This document shows, in pieces, positions 53,002 through 61,479 of a stretch of 64,000 nucleotides of DNA (position 1 is its first letter; each line of letters starts with the position of its first letter). The stretch spans positions 366,888 to 430,887 of the forward strand of contig NZ_FONL01000001.1 in NCBI RefSeq assembly GCF_900112895.1, in the 5' to 3' direction. A program made the translations under genes and the position numbers. The notes under the pieces were generated by a model. The model worked only from the letters and a program-made list of their open reading frames with translations. It made no database searches and was not told where the DNA came from. Source of the DNA: Succiniclasticum ruminis DSM 9236. GTDB taxonomy: Bacteria; Bacillota; Negativicutes; Acidaminococcales; Acidaminococcaceae.

Positions 53002-53670
53002 TTACAGACGGAATGCAAAGGGCTGGTATGCATAACAGCGGATCGGGCGCCCATATCCGTCCAGTCCGGGTTTAAACCGGAAGCCGCCGGCTGCATTCAG
53101 GGCAGCCTGATCCAGCGCGCCGTTGCCGCTGGATCTTGCCAGCACGACAGACTCCACCCCACCGCTCTTTCCTACAAGGAAACGTACCACCGCCGTACCG
53201 GTGATCCCGCTTTTACGGCAGGATTCCGGATAGGACGGCATGCGGGAACGGGTTACCCGGGGCGGTACAGCCGGCGCCTGGATAGCATCGCTGGCCGGCC
53301 CTATGCCTTCACCTTTTCCGACGTTGGTACCCGGTTTGGTTCCGGATCCGGTCCCCCCCGGCGCCGTATACTTAGGCTTGGCCGCAGGCTTTTGGATCGT
53401 TTGTTTTTTAGGAACAGGCTTCTCTTTCTTTTCTACAATGTCGTCTTCTTTGGGTTTTATGATTTCTTCCGGCTCCGGCTCCGGTTCCGGCTCTGGCTGC
53501 GACACTTCCGGGGCAGCGTCACCGCCTCCCACCAGAGCAACATCATACACCGGCTCTTCCGGAAAAGTATGAAAATTGGTCAGAACCAAAAGACCAACCA
53601 GAGCGCAACAGACAATGTGGAAAAGGACAGAAAATGCCAGCCCCTTTTTTTCATCGTTGTTTACGTTCAT
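53002..53670 (-). CDS. tonB: TonB energy-transduction protein
   Basis: 222 residues. One N-terminal membrane anchor (VLFHIVCCALVGLLVLTNF), a Pro/Glu/Lys-rich periplasmic spacer (EPEPEPEPEEIIKPKEDD), and a C-terminal TonB domain (MPSYPESCRKSGITGTAVVRF, in part; LDQAALNAAGGFRFKPG). It couples the inner-membrane proton gradient to the receptors. It overlaps exbD by four bases. The single TonB here probably serves all five receptors. Confidence 0.94.
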   Translation of the reverse strand: MNVNNDEKKGLAFSVLFHIVCCALVGLLVLTNFHTFPEEPVYDVALVGGGDAAPEVSQPEPEPEPEPEEIIKPKEDDIVEKKEKPVPKKQTIQKPAAKPKYTAPGGTGSGTKPGTNVGKGEGIGPASDAIQAPAVPPRVTRSRMPSYPESCRKSGITGTAVVRFLVGKSGGVESVVLARSSGNGALDQAALNAAGGFRFKPGLDGYGRPIRCYAYQPFAFRL

Positions 53671-54080
53671 TTCTTAGTGTCCTTCTCCGTCGCCAGGCCT
53701 ACACGTGACACACCAGCTTTTTTGAACGAATCAAGGAGGCCTATCACTGCCTTGTACTGTACATTCTCATCCGCGCGTATAACAATATGGAACTTCTCAT
53801 CCTTCTTTTGCTCCTCACGCGCCTTATTGATCAGTTCCTGTTTGCTTATTACTTTATCTGCCAGCCAGTAGGCGCCATCGTCCTTAATAGTTACCGTGAA
53901 CTTTGCCGTATTTTGAATCACCGCTTCTGTAGCAACCGGCAGTTTCACCGGAATCGTTTTCAGTTCGGTCATTTGCATGGTGCTGACAATAAAGAATATG
54001 AGTAACAGGAACATCATATCGATCATTGGACTCAGCATCATTGCCGGCATTTTATTTCTTCTGGATTTTAATTTAATCAT
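53667..54080 (-). CDS. exbD: ExbD biopolymer transport protein
   Basis: 137 residues: one membrane helix with MLSPMIDMMFLLLIFFIV, including the conserved proton-relay Asp, then a periplasmic domain. Start overlaps the exbB stop (ATGA). Confidence 0.95.
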   Translation of the reverse strand: MIKLKSRRNKMPAMMLSPMIDMMFLLLIFFIVSTMQMTELKTIPVKLPVATEAVIQNTAKFTVTIKDDGAYWLADKVISKQELINKAREEQKKDEKFHIVIRADENVQYKAVIGLLDSFKKAGVSRVGLATEKDTKK

Positions 54081-54715
54081 TTCTCGTTACCCGCCTGTTT
54101 ATCCAGTTTTTTTGCAATAGCCTCCAGCAGCGTATTGCTCATATCTTCCACATTCAGGGTAATTCCTGCAAGACGGCGGTTAAAGTAGGCGTACATGCAG
54201 ATAGCAACAATAGAAATACAAAGACCGAAAACCGTAGTGATGAGAGCTTCGCCAATACCGGCCGTAACGATAAGCGGATCATCCAGCCTTTTGCTAAAGT
54301 TATTGAACGAACTGATCATACCGGTAATGGTGCCCAAAAGACCCAGAACCGGCGCAAGTGCGACGATAACGTTCAGATAGTCAAGACGCTGCTCGAATTT
54401 ATCAATTGCCCGGGCTGCTTTTATTCCGACAAAGTTCTCCAGCTTTTCATAGTTCCCGTGTCTGGCCATAAAGATGGTGGCTAACTTGGCAATTTCGCCC
54501 CGGGTCGAATCTGCCAGCGCCTTGGCATCCGCCCAATTATCCTGTTCTATATAATCACAGAACTGCCTGGTAAATTCCCTGCCGCTGTCTGCCTTTTTAA
54601 AAAAGAGATAGCGTTCCACGCAGATCGCAATGGCTGCAATAGAACAGAGCAGCAGCGGATACATGACAGGTCCGCCCTTAAAGAAATAATCCAATCCTGT
54701 TGCAAAGTAATTCAT
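54077..54715 (-). CDS. exbB: ExbB (MotA/TolQ/ExbB proton channel)
   Basis: 212 residues; AGGAGG upstream of ATG. Three membrane helices; APVLGLLGTITGMISSF and GIGEALITTVFGL are the family motifs. It forms the proton channel with ExbD that powers TonB. Confidence 0.95.
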   Translation of the reverse strand: MNYFATGLDYFFKGGPVMYPLLLCSIAAIAICVERYLFFKKADSGREFTRQFCDYIEQDNWADAKALADSTRGEIAKLATIFMARHGNYEKLENFVGIKAARAIDKFEQRLDYLNVIVALAPVLGLLGTITGMISSFNNFSKRLDDPLIVTAGIGEALITTVFGLCISIVAICMYAYFNRRLAGITLNVEDMSNTLLEAIAKKLDKQAGNEK

Positions 54716-54770
54716 TTAGAATAGCCTCCTGATACTATTGTTATTTTAAAAGAAATGATTACTAATAAGA

Positions 54771-54799
54771 ATTATATCATTTAATAATCATTTAATCAA
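54771..54799 (-). promoter_or_regulatory. Promoter of exbB-exbD-tonB
   Basis: Minus strand TTGATT (54794-54799), 17-bp spacer, TATAAT (54771-54776). Surrounding AATGATTATT/AGTAATCATT repeats resemble Fur boxes. Confidence 0.6.
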
Positions 54800-54826
54800 G
54801 TTGGCAATTCTTCTTCCGGGAAAATA

Positions 54827-55050
54827 TAAAACCGGGTGTAAAAACACCCGGTTTTGTTTTGCAAACCCGCATGATTACTGCGATTAAGCCCTACGTACTC
54901 ATTAAAATATGATAGACAGGCAGTTATGCATCAGTATAGAATAACCGTAATACAGAATATATAATCTGTATGAGACCAGGGTCATGGGGTATTGCGTGAA
55001 AGTCCGGCCTCCTGGCATTCGCCGAGTTAAACGGTACGACCTCAAAACAC
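54827..55050 (-). ncRNA. Putative structured RNA, copy 2 (family unknown)
   Basis: Diverged copy of 3284-3482 in the same orientation. A -10 TATAAT lies at 55058-55063 and a terminator-like stem AACCGGGTGT/ACACCCGGTT at 54831-54854, giving ~224 nt. Hairpins: ATACAGA/TCTGTAT, and CGGTTAT/ATAACTG, which covaries with copy 1. CCCCATGA near the 5' side can pair TCATGCGGG near the 3' side, closing a branched fold. Confidence 0.5.
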
Positions 55051-55084
55051 CAGCTTATTATAATAGTTCATAACTCCAAAAAAT

Positions 55085-55118
55085 GAAAAAAGCGGGTCTG
55101 CGAAAAATCGCAACCCGC
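55085..55118 (-). terminator. Terminator downstream of the tRNA-Ala fragment
   Basis: Minus strand GCGGGTTGCGA stem with CGCAGACCCGC, then TTTTTT. It is the native terminator of the original tRNA gene. Confidence 0.85.
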
Positions 55119-55126
55119 ATGGATTC

Positions 55127-55172
55127 TGGTGGAGACGAGGGGGATCGAACCCCTGACCTCTTGAATGCCATT
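55127..55172 (-). tRNA. 3' fragment of tRNA-Ala(GGC); attachment-site scar
   Basis: The minus strand reads AATGGCATTCAAGAGG, then TCAGGGGTTCGATCCCC and ends CGTCTCCACCA: anticodon GGC, 3' anticodon arm, T arm, 3' acceptor strand and CCA. The 5' half is missing. Such 3' halves are left when an element integrates in a tRNA gene. Because the 3' end faces lower coordinates, the element lies on the right, and the complete tRNA should be at its far end, outside the window. No integrase gene is in the window. The stretch 55173-55356 is AT-rich without a gene. Confidence 0.8.
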
Positions 55173-55356
55173 TATAGTTGACGTTCTCACCAGCTTAAAC
55201 CTGTAACATTATATCGTGTTTTTACACGATTTTATAGTGCTTTTGTTGTAAAAGTGTAACGAAAAAGAAATCATTTAAGGCATTGAAAATAAATAATAAG
55301 CTCATTTGCTACAAAAATGCTACAAAAATTGTGCTCCAAAACAGGGAAGCTGTCTT

Positions 55357-55530
55357 TCAATAATGGAATACTCTTTTCATATCTTCTTTAAGTTGCTGCC
55401 AACTCATGTGGCAATTTTTATTGTAGTATAAGTCCTTCACTGGTGCCAGACCAATCGCTCCTTCCTCTTTATAGTGTTCCATTAGATAATCGTAAATTTC
55501 CCACTCTTCTGCATTTTTTGGTTTTGCCAT
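55357..55530 (-). CDS. Small protein of unknown function (57 aa)
   Basis: An ATG (55528-55530) with TAGGAG 8 nt upstream opens 57 codons: MAKPKNAEEWEIYDYL..., later CHMSWQQLKEDMKRVF. Acidic and aromatic-rich. Good ribosome site and codon pattern support a real gene. No family recognised. Confidence 0.55.
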   Translation of the reverse strand: MAKPKNAEEWEIYDYLMEHYKEEGAIGLAPVKDLYYNKNCHMSWQQLKEDMKRVFHY

Positions 55531-55608
55531 TGGTTTTATTCTCCTAACTTCATTTTGCTTACAAACTATGCTATGTTACATACAAATGAATTAATATTAG
55601 TTTTATAT

Positions 55609-57132
55609 TTATTTCTCATTAGTTATAATTGACTTTAACTTAATTGCAGCCTCATCGTTTCCTTGAGCTGCTGCTTTATGATACCAGTAAATGGCCTTTA
55701 AAACATCTTTTTTTACTCCTGTTCCGCTTTCATAGAAAAACGCCAGGTTGAATTGAGCTCTAGAGTTTCCATTCTTTGCAGCTTTGCGATACCAAAACAA
55801 AGCTTTTTTATAATCTTTTTGTATATTATCATAAAAAAAGCCTAAGTTATTCTGTGCTTTTGAATCACCTTTTTTTGCCGCTTTTCTATAATATTTAACA
55901 GCCTTTTCATAGCTTTGCTCAACACCATTTCCGCCTTCGTATAATACTCCTAAATAACAAAGTGCTTCAATGTTGCCAAGTTTTGCTGCTTTATTTAATA
56001 AATAAAAACACGCAGAATAGTCCTGTTCAACGCCCTTGCCATAATAATATAGAACAGCAAGATTCAATATTGCAGCAGAATACTTTTGTTCGGCAGCCCG
56101 ACTATACCAATCAGAAGCGATTTCATAATCTTGTTTTACTCCTTTTCCTTTTTCATAAAAAATTCCTAACCTAAACTGTGCATTAACTTCTCCTTGCTCT
56201 GCAGCTTTTTGATACCAGTATGCAGCTTTAGAGTAACTTTGCTTAACACCATATCCATTCTCATACATTACGCCCAATTCACGCTGCGCATCGGCATATT
56301 CTTTATTTGCTGCTTTTTTAAACCACTTTAATGCTTTTGAATAATCTCTTTCTATATCTTCGGCCTTTTCATATAACCGACCTAAATTATATTGTGAACG
56401 AAGATGTCCTTTATTTGCAACTTTTTGAAACAGTTTTAACGCTTCATCAACATCTTTTTCTGTTCCAATGCCATAATACAGGTTGTAAGCCAGTTCTGCT
56501 TGAGATTCTAACTGCTCTTGTTTCTTGGCCTTTTTTAAATTATGAAATACTTCATCTTCATTTTTATACAAAGCGTCTAGCTGATATTGAGCGGATACGT
56601 GACCTTGCTTAGCAGCTTTACTAAACCACTCAGCGGCCGCAATATAATCTTGATCTGATGTCCAAATTCTTTTCGATAAAGTAAATCTGTCTAATACGTT
56701 TGCTCCCAATATGTCTGCCATTTCGCTGTCTTTTGCATCTTCTAAAGTCCAACCTTGTAAGCAAAGTAGTCCCAGACAATATTGCCCTTCTGAATTCCCT
56801 TGCTCGGCTGCAGTATAATACCAGCCCACAGCTTTCTCATAGCTTTGCTCTACCCCTTCACCATTCTCATACATCGATCCTAGTCGACATTGAGCAAGCA
56901 AATTTCCTTTTTTAGCTGCATTTAAAAAGTATTTTGCCGCTTTTACATAGTTTTGTTTAACTTTTATCCCTTCATAATAACGGCAACCCAAATTATAATA
57001 TTTTTCCGCTTCATCAACTGTAATATCTGGTTCTTTATCATCCTGATTAATCGACTTAACAGCATACCCGCAAAATGGGCAAAACACAAATTCAGTATCT
57101 ATTTTTTTATTGCAATTAGGGCATTTATCCAT
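55609..57132 (-). CDS. SEL1-repeat protein with N-terminal zinc ribbon
   Basis: 507 residues from ATG 57132 (AAGGTG 5 nt upstream; a start at 57150 is in frame). The N-terminus MDKCPNCNKKIDTEFVFCPFCG is a zinc-ribbon, followed by about a dozen ~36-residue SEL1 repeats of the pattern A..wy.kAA.qG...Aq..LG.lY..G.GV. Such alpha-solenoids mediate protein interactions. The lack of a signal peptide puts it in the cytoplasm. Several repeats are near-identical, which suggests recent internal expansion. Confidence 0.9.
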   Translation of the reverse strand: MDKCPNCNKKIDTEFVFCPFCGYAVKSINQDDKEPDITVDEAEKYYNLGCRYYEGIKVKQNYVKAAKYFLNAAKKGNLLAQCRLGSMYENGEGVEQSYEKAVGWYYTAAEQGNSEGQYCLGLLCLQGWTLEDAKDSEMADILGANVLDRFTLSKRIWTSDQDYIAAAEWFSKAAKQGHVSAQYQLDALYKNEDEVFHNLKKAKKQEQLESQAELAYNLYYGIGTEKDVDEALKLFQKVANKGHLRSQYNLGRLYEKAEDIERDYSKALKWFKKAANKEYADAQRELGVMYENGYGVKQSYSKAAYWYQKAAEQGEVNAQFRLGIFYEKGKGVKQDYEIASDWYSRAAEQKYSAAILNLAVLYYYGKGVEQDYSACFYLLNKAAKLGNIEALCYLGVLYEGGNGVEQSYEKAVKYYRKAAKKGDSKAQNNLGFFYDNIQKDYKKALFWYRKAAKNGNSRAQFNLAFFYESGTGVKKDVLKAIYWYHKAAAQGNDEAAIKLKSIITNEK

Positions 57133-57383
57133 TTTGTCACCTTCATTCACTTGTTCTTAATATGCTGGTGCGCGCAATAATCTGATGCCCGCTTTTTTAT
57201 CCAATAAACCTTCTTTAGTTTAATTATAAGATTTATATGGTTATCCGGTCAATAAAAAAAGCCGCGTACCAGATTCTAAACTTCCGATACTAGGCTTTTT
57301 CTCTAACAGAAATAGCATAAAAAAATACGCCTGAGAGTAAGGAACAGGCTTATATGTGCCTCAAGTTATACACACCTTTGTAT

Positions 57384-57668
57384 TTATTCCCACAGTTCCC
57401 AACAATGTCTACAGATGTAGTTCTCCTCTTCTGTATTAGGTGTTGGTGATGAAGCACATGGTGATGGCAACGCGGGACGGATATGCTGCCAGGCTTCCTC
57501 CTCTGTGGTGAATATCCTGTTAATGGGAAGACAAATAATACAATCCTCTTTCTTTTTGAACCGAATCGTTACGAACCATGAAGATGATGAAACAACTACA
57601 GCTTCTTTAATGAAGCGCCCTGAAATGATAAAGTACACATGCTGACCGATACAAAATTTTGTTTTCAT
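57384..57668 (-). CDS. Hypothetical protein (94 aa)
   Basis: ATG preceded by GAGGGCG. A beta-rich N-terminal part (FCIGQHVYFIISGRFIKEAVVV, in part) and a C-terminal CRHCWELWE tail with a CxxC pair. No family recognised. Likely cargo of the integrated island. Confidence 0.55.
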   Translation of the reverse strand: MKTKFCIGQHVYFIISGRFIKEAVVVSSSSWFVTIRFKKKEDCIICLPINRIFTTEEEAWQHIRPALPSPCASSPTPNTEEENYICRHCWELWE

Positions 57669-57836
57669 AACATCGCCCTCTGTATATTGAACACACGTTC
57701 ATTATATCATAAGGTAAGATGTTTGTTAATAGACGGAAGATCCATGTGACCACATTTATTGCGGTTATTAGCTACGCCTGTAAGCTTGTGGTTGATACGG
57801 TATAATCTCACCTCTTAATAATGTACTTTCGAATGT

Positions 57837-58100
57837 TTATAAATTATCGAATAAGAAGTTCAGAAGAAGATTTCCCTTCCCAATTCTTCTGCCATTTTTG
57901 TCGTAAGTGATATCATTACGATTGTCCCAGTGCCCCAGTCTGTGTAACATCCAGTCATATACAACCAGTTTGCCTCCGTATTCTTCCCTAATCTCACCTA
58001 ATTTGTGCGCCTTGTCATCAAGAACAATTTTCTTGCCATATAGACCATCTTCAATATAACCAATTCTTTTCCGGCTTGAGTTTTTAATCTCTTCGCGCAT
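57837..58100 (-). CDS. Small beta-repeat protein (87 aa)
   Basis: Start ATG 58100 chosen because GGAGGT lies 7 nt upstream; the frame extends to 58127. Four short strand repeats with similar form (GYIEDGLYGKKIV, KLGEIREEYGGKLVVYD, RLGHWDNRNDITYD, RIGKGNLL) recall the '4-fold beta-flower' proteins often found with toxin and phage genes. Function unknown. Confidence 0.6.
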   Translation of the reverse strand: MREEIKNSSRKRIGYIEDGLYGKKIVLDDKAHKLGEIREEYGGKLVVYDWMLHRLGHWDNRNDITYDKNGRRIGKGNLLLNFLFDNL

Positions 58101-58145
58101 TTTACATACCTCCGTTTCCGTTTTCATTTAATTATATTAACAACA

Positions 58146-58400
58146 TCAGTGTTCATCAACTGAACTTAACATACTTCTTTGTTTAACCCTATACTTTTGT
58201 ATTTTCAGGCCTTCCCGGCCCCTGACGAATTCCAGTTTATCATCCTTTATAATGATGTAAACAGGAAGTCCAGTTGCTATATGCGGGTCTTCGTAAAGAG
58301 GTTTATATAAATCATGTTCCTTGTATTTTCCTAAATACCTAACGGTAGCATAACCGCTTCTTTGAGAAAAGTTTAAAATCATGCTGTCCATTTGATTCAC
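58146..58400 (-). CDS. Hypothetical protein (84 aa)
   Basis: Starts at GTG 58400 or ATG 58391, 5 bp after the next gene, so co-transcribed with it. Sequence (YATVRYLGKYKEHDLYKP, IIIKDDKLEFVRG) has no family that I know. No signal peptide. Confidence 0.5.
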   Translation of the reverse strand: MNQMDSMILNFSQRSGYATVRYLGKYKEHDLYKPLYEDPHIATGLPVYIIIKDDKLEFVRGREGLKIQKYRVKQRSMLSSVDEH

Positions 58401-58405
58401 TTTTA

Positions 58406-59137
58406 TTATTTACCTATAAACTGCTTTAAACAGTTTTCAAAATCATCTTTGCCACATAAGCCATCACTCTTTCTCTTTTTGAACCAATAACTGCATCCCG
58501 GATGGCAGACGCCTTTTACGTTTTCATCATCTTTATGTTTTGCATTAGAACCTTTATAAGCATAATAGGCTGATTTTGAAACAAAAATAACTAATTCCGG
58601 TTTAATAACATCAATTACACTATCCAATACTTCACTTGATTTTTCAACGGCCTTATGCCACATAGCTGCTGCATTTTCTTCCGTGTTATTTATTGTAAGC
58701 GAGTCCCAAAATTTCATCCCTTCAAACAAAGATGGCATCTGAAAAAAATTCATAAAAGAAAAGTAAACAAACTTCTGGCTTTCTTCCGTGCTGATATGAT
58801 TGATAGGATGCCCCAATACTATATCACTAAATGATTTTATGCAATTCGTAAAGATTGAATGGCCATGGCGCCTAATGCCAGTTAAATATTTCTTTACAAC
58901 AAGCCTGGTATCATACCATCCTGAAAAAAAAGCATCCAGTTCACCACAACTCCCATTCCACCAATTCGTTGTGAAATAATCAACGGTAAATTTTTGTGTT
59001 TCAGGACTCTGTCCAATATAGTGACTTTCACCCACAATCAGAATTTTATAGTCTTCATACTTTTCACCAATATAAGGCATGTATTCAGGATGAATAACAT
59101 AAAACGGAACTTTTGATAATGCCTGGTCATAATTCAT
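58406..59137 (-). CDS. Possible uracil-DNA-glycosylase-superfamily protein
   Basis: 243 residues; ATG with GGGGGT upstream. KILIVGESHYIGQ near the N-terminus and GVCHPGCSYW near the C-terminus sit where the UDG fold has its active-site and HPS-type motifs; PELVIFVSKSAYYAYKG matches a central strand-helix. Such divergent members often occur in defence or phage-related islands. The assignment is by motif spacing only. Confidence 0.45.
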   Translation of the reverse strand: MNYDQALSKVPFYVIHPEYMPYIGEKYEDYKILIVGESHYIGQSPETQKFTVDYFTTNWWNGSCGELDAFFSGWYDTRLVVKKYLTGIRRHGHSIFTNCIKSFSDIVLGHPINHISTEESQKFVYFSFMNFFQMPSLFEGMKFWDSLTINNTEENAAAMWHKAVEKSSEVLDSVIDVIKPELVIFVSKSAYYAYKGSNAKHKDDENVKGVCHPGCSYWFKKRKSDGLCGKDDFENCLKQFIGK

Positions 59138-59249
59138 AAAAAATCTACCCCCTTTTCAAAAAACGCAACTGCTAAATCTAGGTAACTTTCTAACATGTTA
59201 AACGTTTCTGCAAACTAATATATTCTGTTTAATGTCAGTTTTTATGAAT

Positions 59250-60239
59250 TCAAGCATTATATTTTTCGTGCATCCCCTTCACGCTTTCCTTAATCTCTTC
59301 CCGCAACTCCACCGGTTCTATCACCTCCACATATGGCCCGTACTGCAGCGCCCAAAATTTCATAGCGGATTTGTTGCACTTCACGTCAACCAGCATTTCA
59401 TCTTCAAGCTCTTTGCGGATTTTGAAGTCTTTTCCAAACCAATCCACCAGTTCATCCATCAGGTGTTTTTTTGCGACCATACGCACACTCACCGTTTTCC
59501 CGCTAAACATATAAATGTGTTCCGCCATATGTTTCGGAAGCGAGAAACCGTTTTTGAAATCAGTTACCTGGGATACGGGCTTGCGCCTCTCGTCTAGCAT
59601 GCACACATTTGTCATACGGTCAATGCGGAAATGCGCAACATTATCATACTTCTCGTAGTTGCCAATCAGGTAATAGCGCCCGTTGTTGGCTACGATTTGG
59701 TACGGGTTCACGATATACAGTTCTTTCCTCTTGGGATGCATCTGGAAGTCCGTTCCGTATGTATTATAAACGAAGCTGACTTTCTTTTTCTTATCAATAG
59801 CATCGTTCAGGGCATCCAGTGCGTACATGGTCTGCTTGTTGTCCGTATGCTGCAGTTCCGGCAGGTTACAAACATGCTTTACCTTCGCGGAAAAATGCCG
59901 CCCGCCAAATTCTTTTAGTTTGTCAATCAGTTCCCGGGCACGTTTTTGAGAAATTCCCTTGTTGAACAATACGCTGTCAATGAGAAGGCGGAGCTCCGCA
60001 TTATCAAACTTCCGGCCTGCCAGGAATGCGCCTTTGTTGTTCGTTACAATATCGAAGCCCAGCTCCTTTAAGGAGTCGATATTGTTCTTCACAGAACGCC
60101 GGTCGCATTCCATTCCGAACTGCGCACGCAGGTGCAGGATGATTTCCTGTTGTGTCAGGTGATGATCTTCGTCTGAATACTGTTCCAGAATATCAAGGAT
60201 CAGCATATTCAGCATTTTTTTATTCCCGGTTGCAAACAT
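59250..60239 (-). CDS. WYL-domain transcriptional regulator
   Basis: 329 residues. N-terminal winged helix (residues ~10-70: LTQQEIILHLRAQF, RRSVKNNIDSLKELGF), a middle linker, and a WYL domain (KKKVSFVYNTYG..., VNPYQIVANNGRYYLIGNY, HFRIDRM) plus WCX C-terminal extension (VVDWFGKDF; ALQYGPYVEVIEP). WYL proteins bind nucleic-acid ligands and often control defence islands. It lies among small orphan genes of the integrated island. Confidence 0.92.
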   Translation of the reverse strand: MFATGNKKMLNMLILDILEQYSDEDHHLTQQEIILHLRAQFGMECDRRSVKNNIDSLKELGFDIVTNNKGAFLAGRKFDNAELRLLIDSVLFNKGISQKRARELIDKLKEFGGRHFSAKVKHVCNLPELQHTDNKQTMYALDALNDAIDKKKKVSFVYNTYGTDFQMHPKRKELYIVNPYQIVANNGRYYLIGNYEKYDNVAHFRIDRMTNVCMLDERRKPVSQVTDFKNGFSLPKHMAEHIYMFSGKTVSVRMVAKKHLMDELVDWFGKDFKIRKELEDEMLVDVKCNKSAMKFWALQYGPYVEVIEPVELREEIKESVKGMHEKYNA

Positions 60240-60308
60240 TTTATTTCAGCCCTTTCCCTTATAATTATTATTGCATGTTGTAATTTTTACTGCAAGACAT
60301 GGGCAAAA

Positions 60309-60581
60309 TTATTGATTCTTTTTATTCTGTTTTCCGCGATACAGGCAGTTTGCAAAATGGCAGAGATATGCTTTAATATCGGAAATGCCTTTGTAACAGC
60401 AATCTGGAGCCGTAGGTAATCCGTAAATTATCTGCCCGGCGTCCGTGATGTAAGGTTTACCGAGCTTCTCAACAGGCGTGATTACAACCATTTCCTGTTC
60501 TGCCGGCAGCCATTTTCCCTTTTTTGTTTTGACAAATTTTATATCTTTTCCGCATCGTTTGCATTTTGCCATCTGTGTCAC
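60309..60581 (-). CDS. Small zinc-ribbon-like protein (90 aa)
   Basis: Starts GTG 60581 or ATG 60572. CKRCGKDIKFVKTKKGKWLP is a rubredoxin-knuckle CxxC followed by basic residues; CCYKG and CHFANC add more cysteines. Likely phage- or plasmid-type cargo. Confidence 0.55.
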   Translation of the reverse strand: MTQMAKCKRCGKDIKFVKTKKGKWLPAEQEMVVITPVEKLGKPYITDAGQIIYGLPTAPDCCYKGISDIKAYLCHFANCLYRGKQNKKNQ

Positions 60582-60610
60582 TCTTTACTATCAATTTGCA
60601 CCAGGCTGAG

Positions 60611-60850
60611 TTACCCTTGCTCCATACCCTTATACCATTCAAACCATTCTTCCGCTTTGATTTCATACAGTATCGCCAAATCATCCCTGCCACAGCATCT
60701 TGCCCTTTCTGCCCATCTTTCGTATTCTGCTGCCTTGTGCAAAAGAGTAAATGCATCACATCCAAATAACTCATCATCGTCATCAGAAGCGGGGTCGGGG
60801 AAATCGTAGTTAACAGGTTCTGGGATACTTTTCCCTTTTTTGACTTTCAT
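60611..60850 (-). CDS. Hypothetical protein (79 aa)
   Basis: Acidic N-terminus (PDPASDDDDELFG) and a helical, Trp-rich C-terminal half (EYERWAERARCCGRDDLAIL, in part). Ends shortly before the zinc-ribbon gene; probably one transcript. No family recognised. Confidence 0.5.
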   Translation of the reverse strand: MKVKKGKSIPEPVNYDFPDPASDDDDELFGCDAFTLLHKAAEYERWAERARCCGRDDLAILYEIKAEEWFEWYKGMEQG

Positions 60851-60937
60851 TTCTTTATTTTCTCACCTCGCTTTATTCCTGATTTCTTTTGTCTTAATTA
60901 TATTTAAGTCCATGTACATTTTTTTACACATAAAGAT

Positions 60938-60968
60938 TCCCGGGCTAACTCTTAGCGTTAACCCGGGA
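60938..60968. terminator. GC-rich hairpin, possible terminator
   Basis: TCCCGGG-CTAAC / GTTA-ACCCGGGA with a short loop. Poor U-run on either strand. It lies inside an open minus-strand frame (60863-61093) and argues against that frame being a gene. Confidence 0.4.
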
Positions 60969-61081
60969 TTACTATCATTTGGGTATATTATGTTACGGCC
61001 TTCAAAAACACAGCAGAATGCTAAAATCAAATCCACCAAAAAATGAAAAAGCGGAACCAAATTTATAAAATTTTTTTTAAT

Positions 61082-61139
61082 AAAGTCCTTCATTGCGGAG
61101 CGTACCTGACTAGGAAAAAGGGTTGGCGTGAAGGACTTT
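61082..61139. repeat. Inverted repeat in a gene-free stretch
   Basis: AAAGTCCTTCA (61082-61092) and TGAAGGACTTT (61129-61139), 11-bp perfect arms around 36 nt. The whole 61094-61479 stretch shows no gene; its role is unknown. Confidence 0.5.
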
Positions 61140-61479
61140 TGTCAGCAACGGAAGTCAGGGCCGGATTCGAGCGAGTCGATGGCAGCTAAAGCCACTGCTA
61201 TATTATTATTTTCTCAGTCATACACACAGAGGTCAATAAAAAAGACACCCTGACAGTGTTTTCAGAAAAAGTTATGAATTATTTTTTGCAACTTCACCCA
61301 ACCCTATAGACATAGTCGATAAAAATTCTGTAAAACATTGTTAGGGAACAGCGAAACGTTGTTGCCGCGCAAATCCACGTCCAAATGGCAAAGAGGTGAT
61401 AATTAAAAAACTAATGATTGTTTTCAGCCATTATGTATATCGTGTTGAAACAATAAATTATAATAATTAGGAGGATTAA

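Noticed and set aside
55610..57130. CRISPR-like or DNA tandem repeats in the SEL1 gene
   Set aside because: The repeats are protein-level 36-residue units, not spaced identical DNA repeats; no CRISPR array was seen anywhere in the window.
60863..61093. Minus-strand open frame of 76 codons
   Set aside because: It spans a GC-rich hairpin and the repeated flank and has no convincing ribosome site.
61140..61200. tRNA- or tmRNA-like 3' end (GGATTCGAGC)
   Set aside because: The flanking arms do not pair into a T stem and no CCA end follows.
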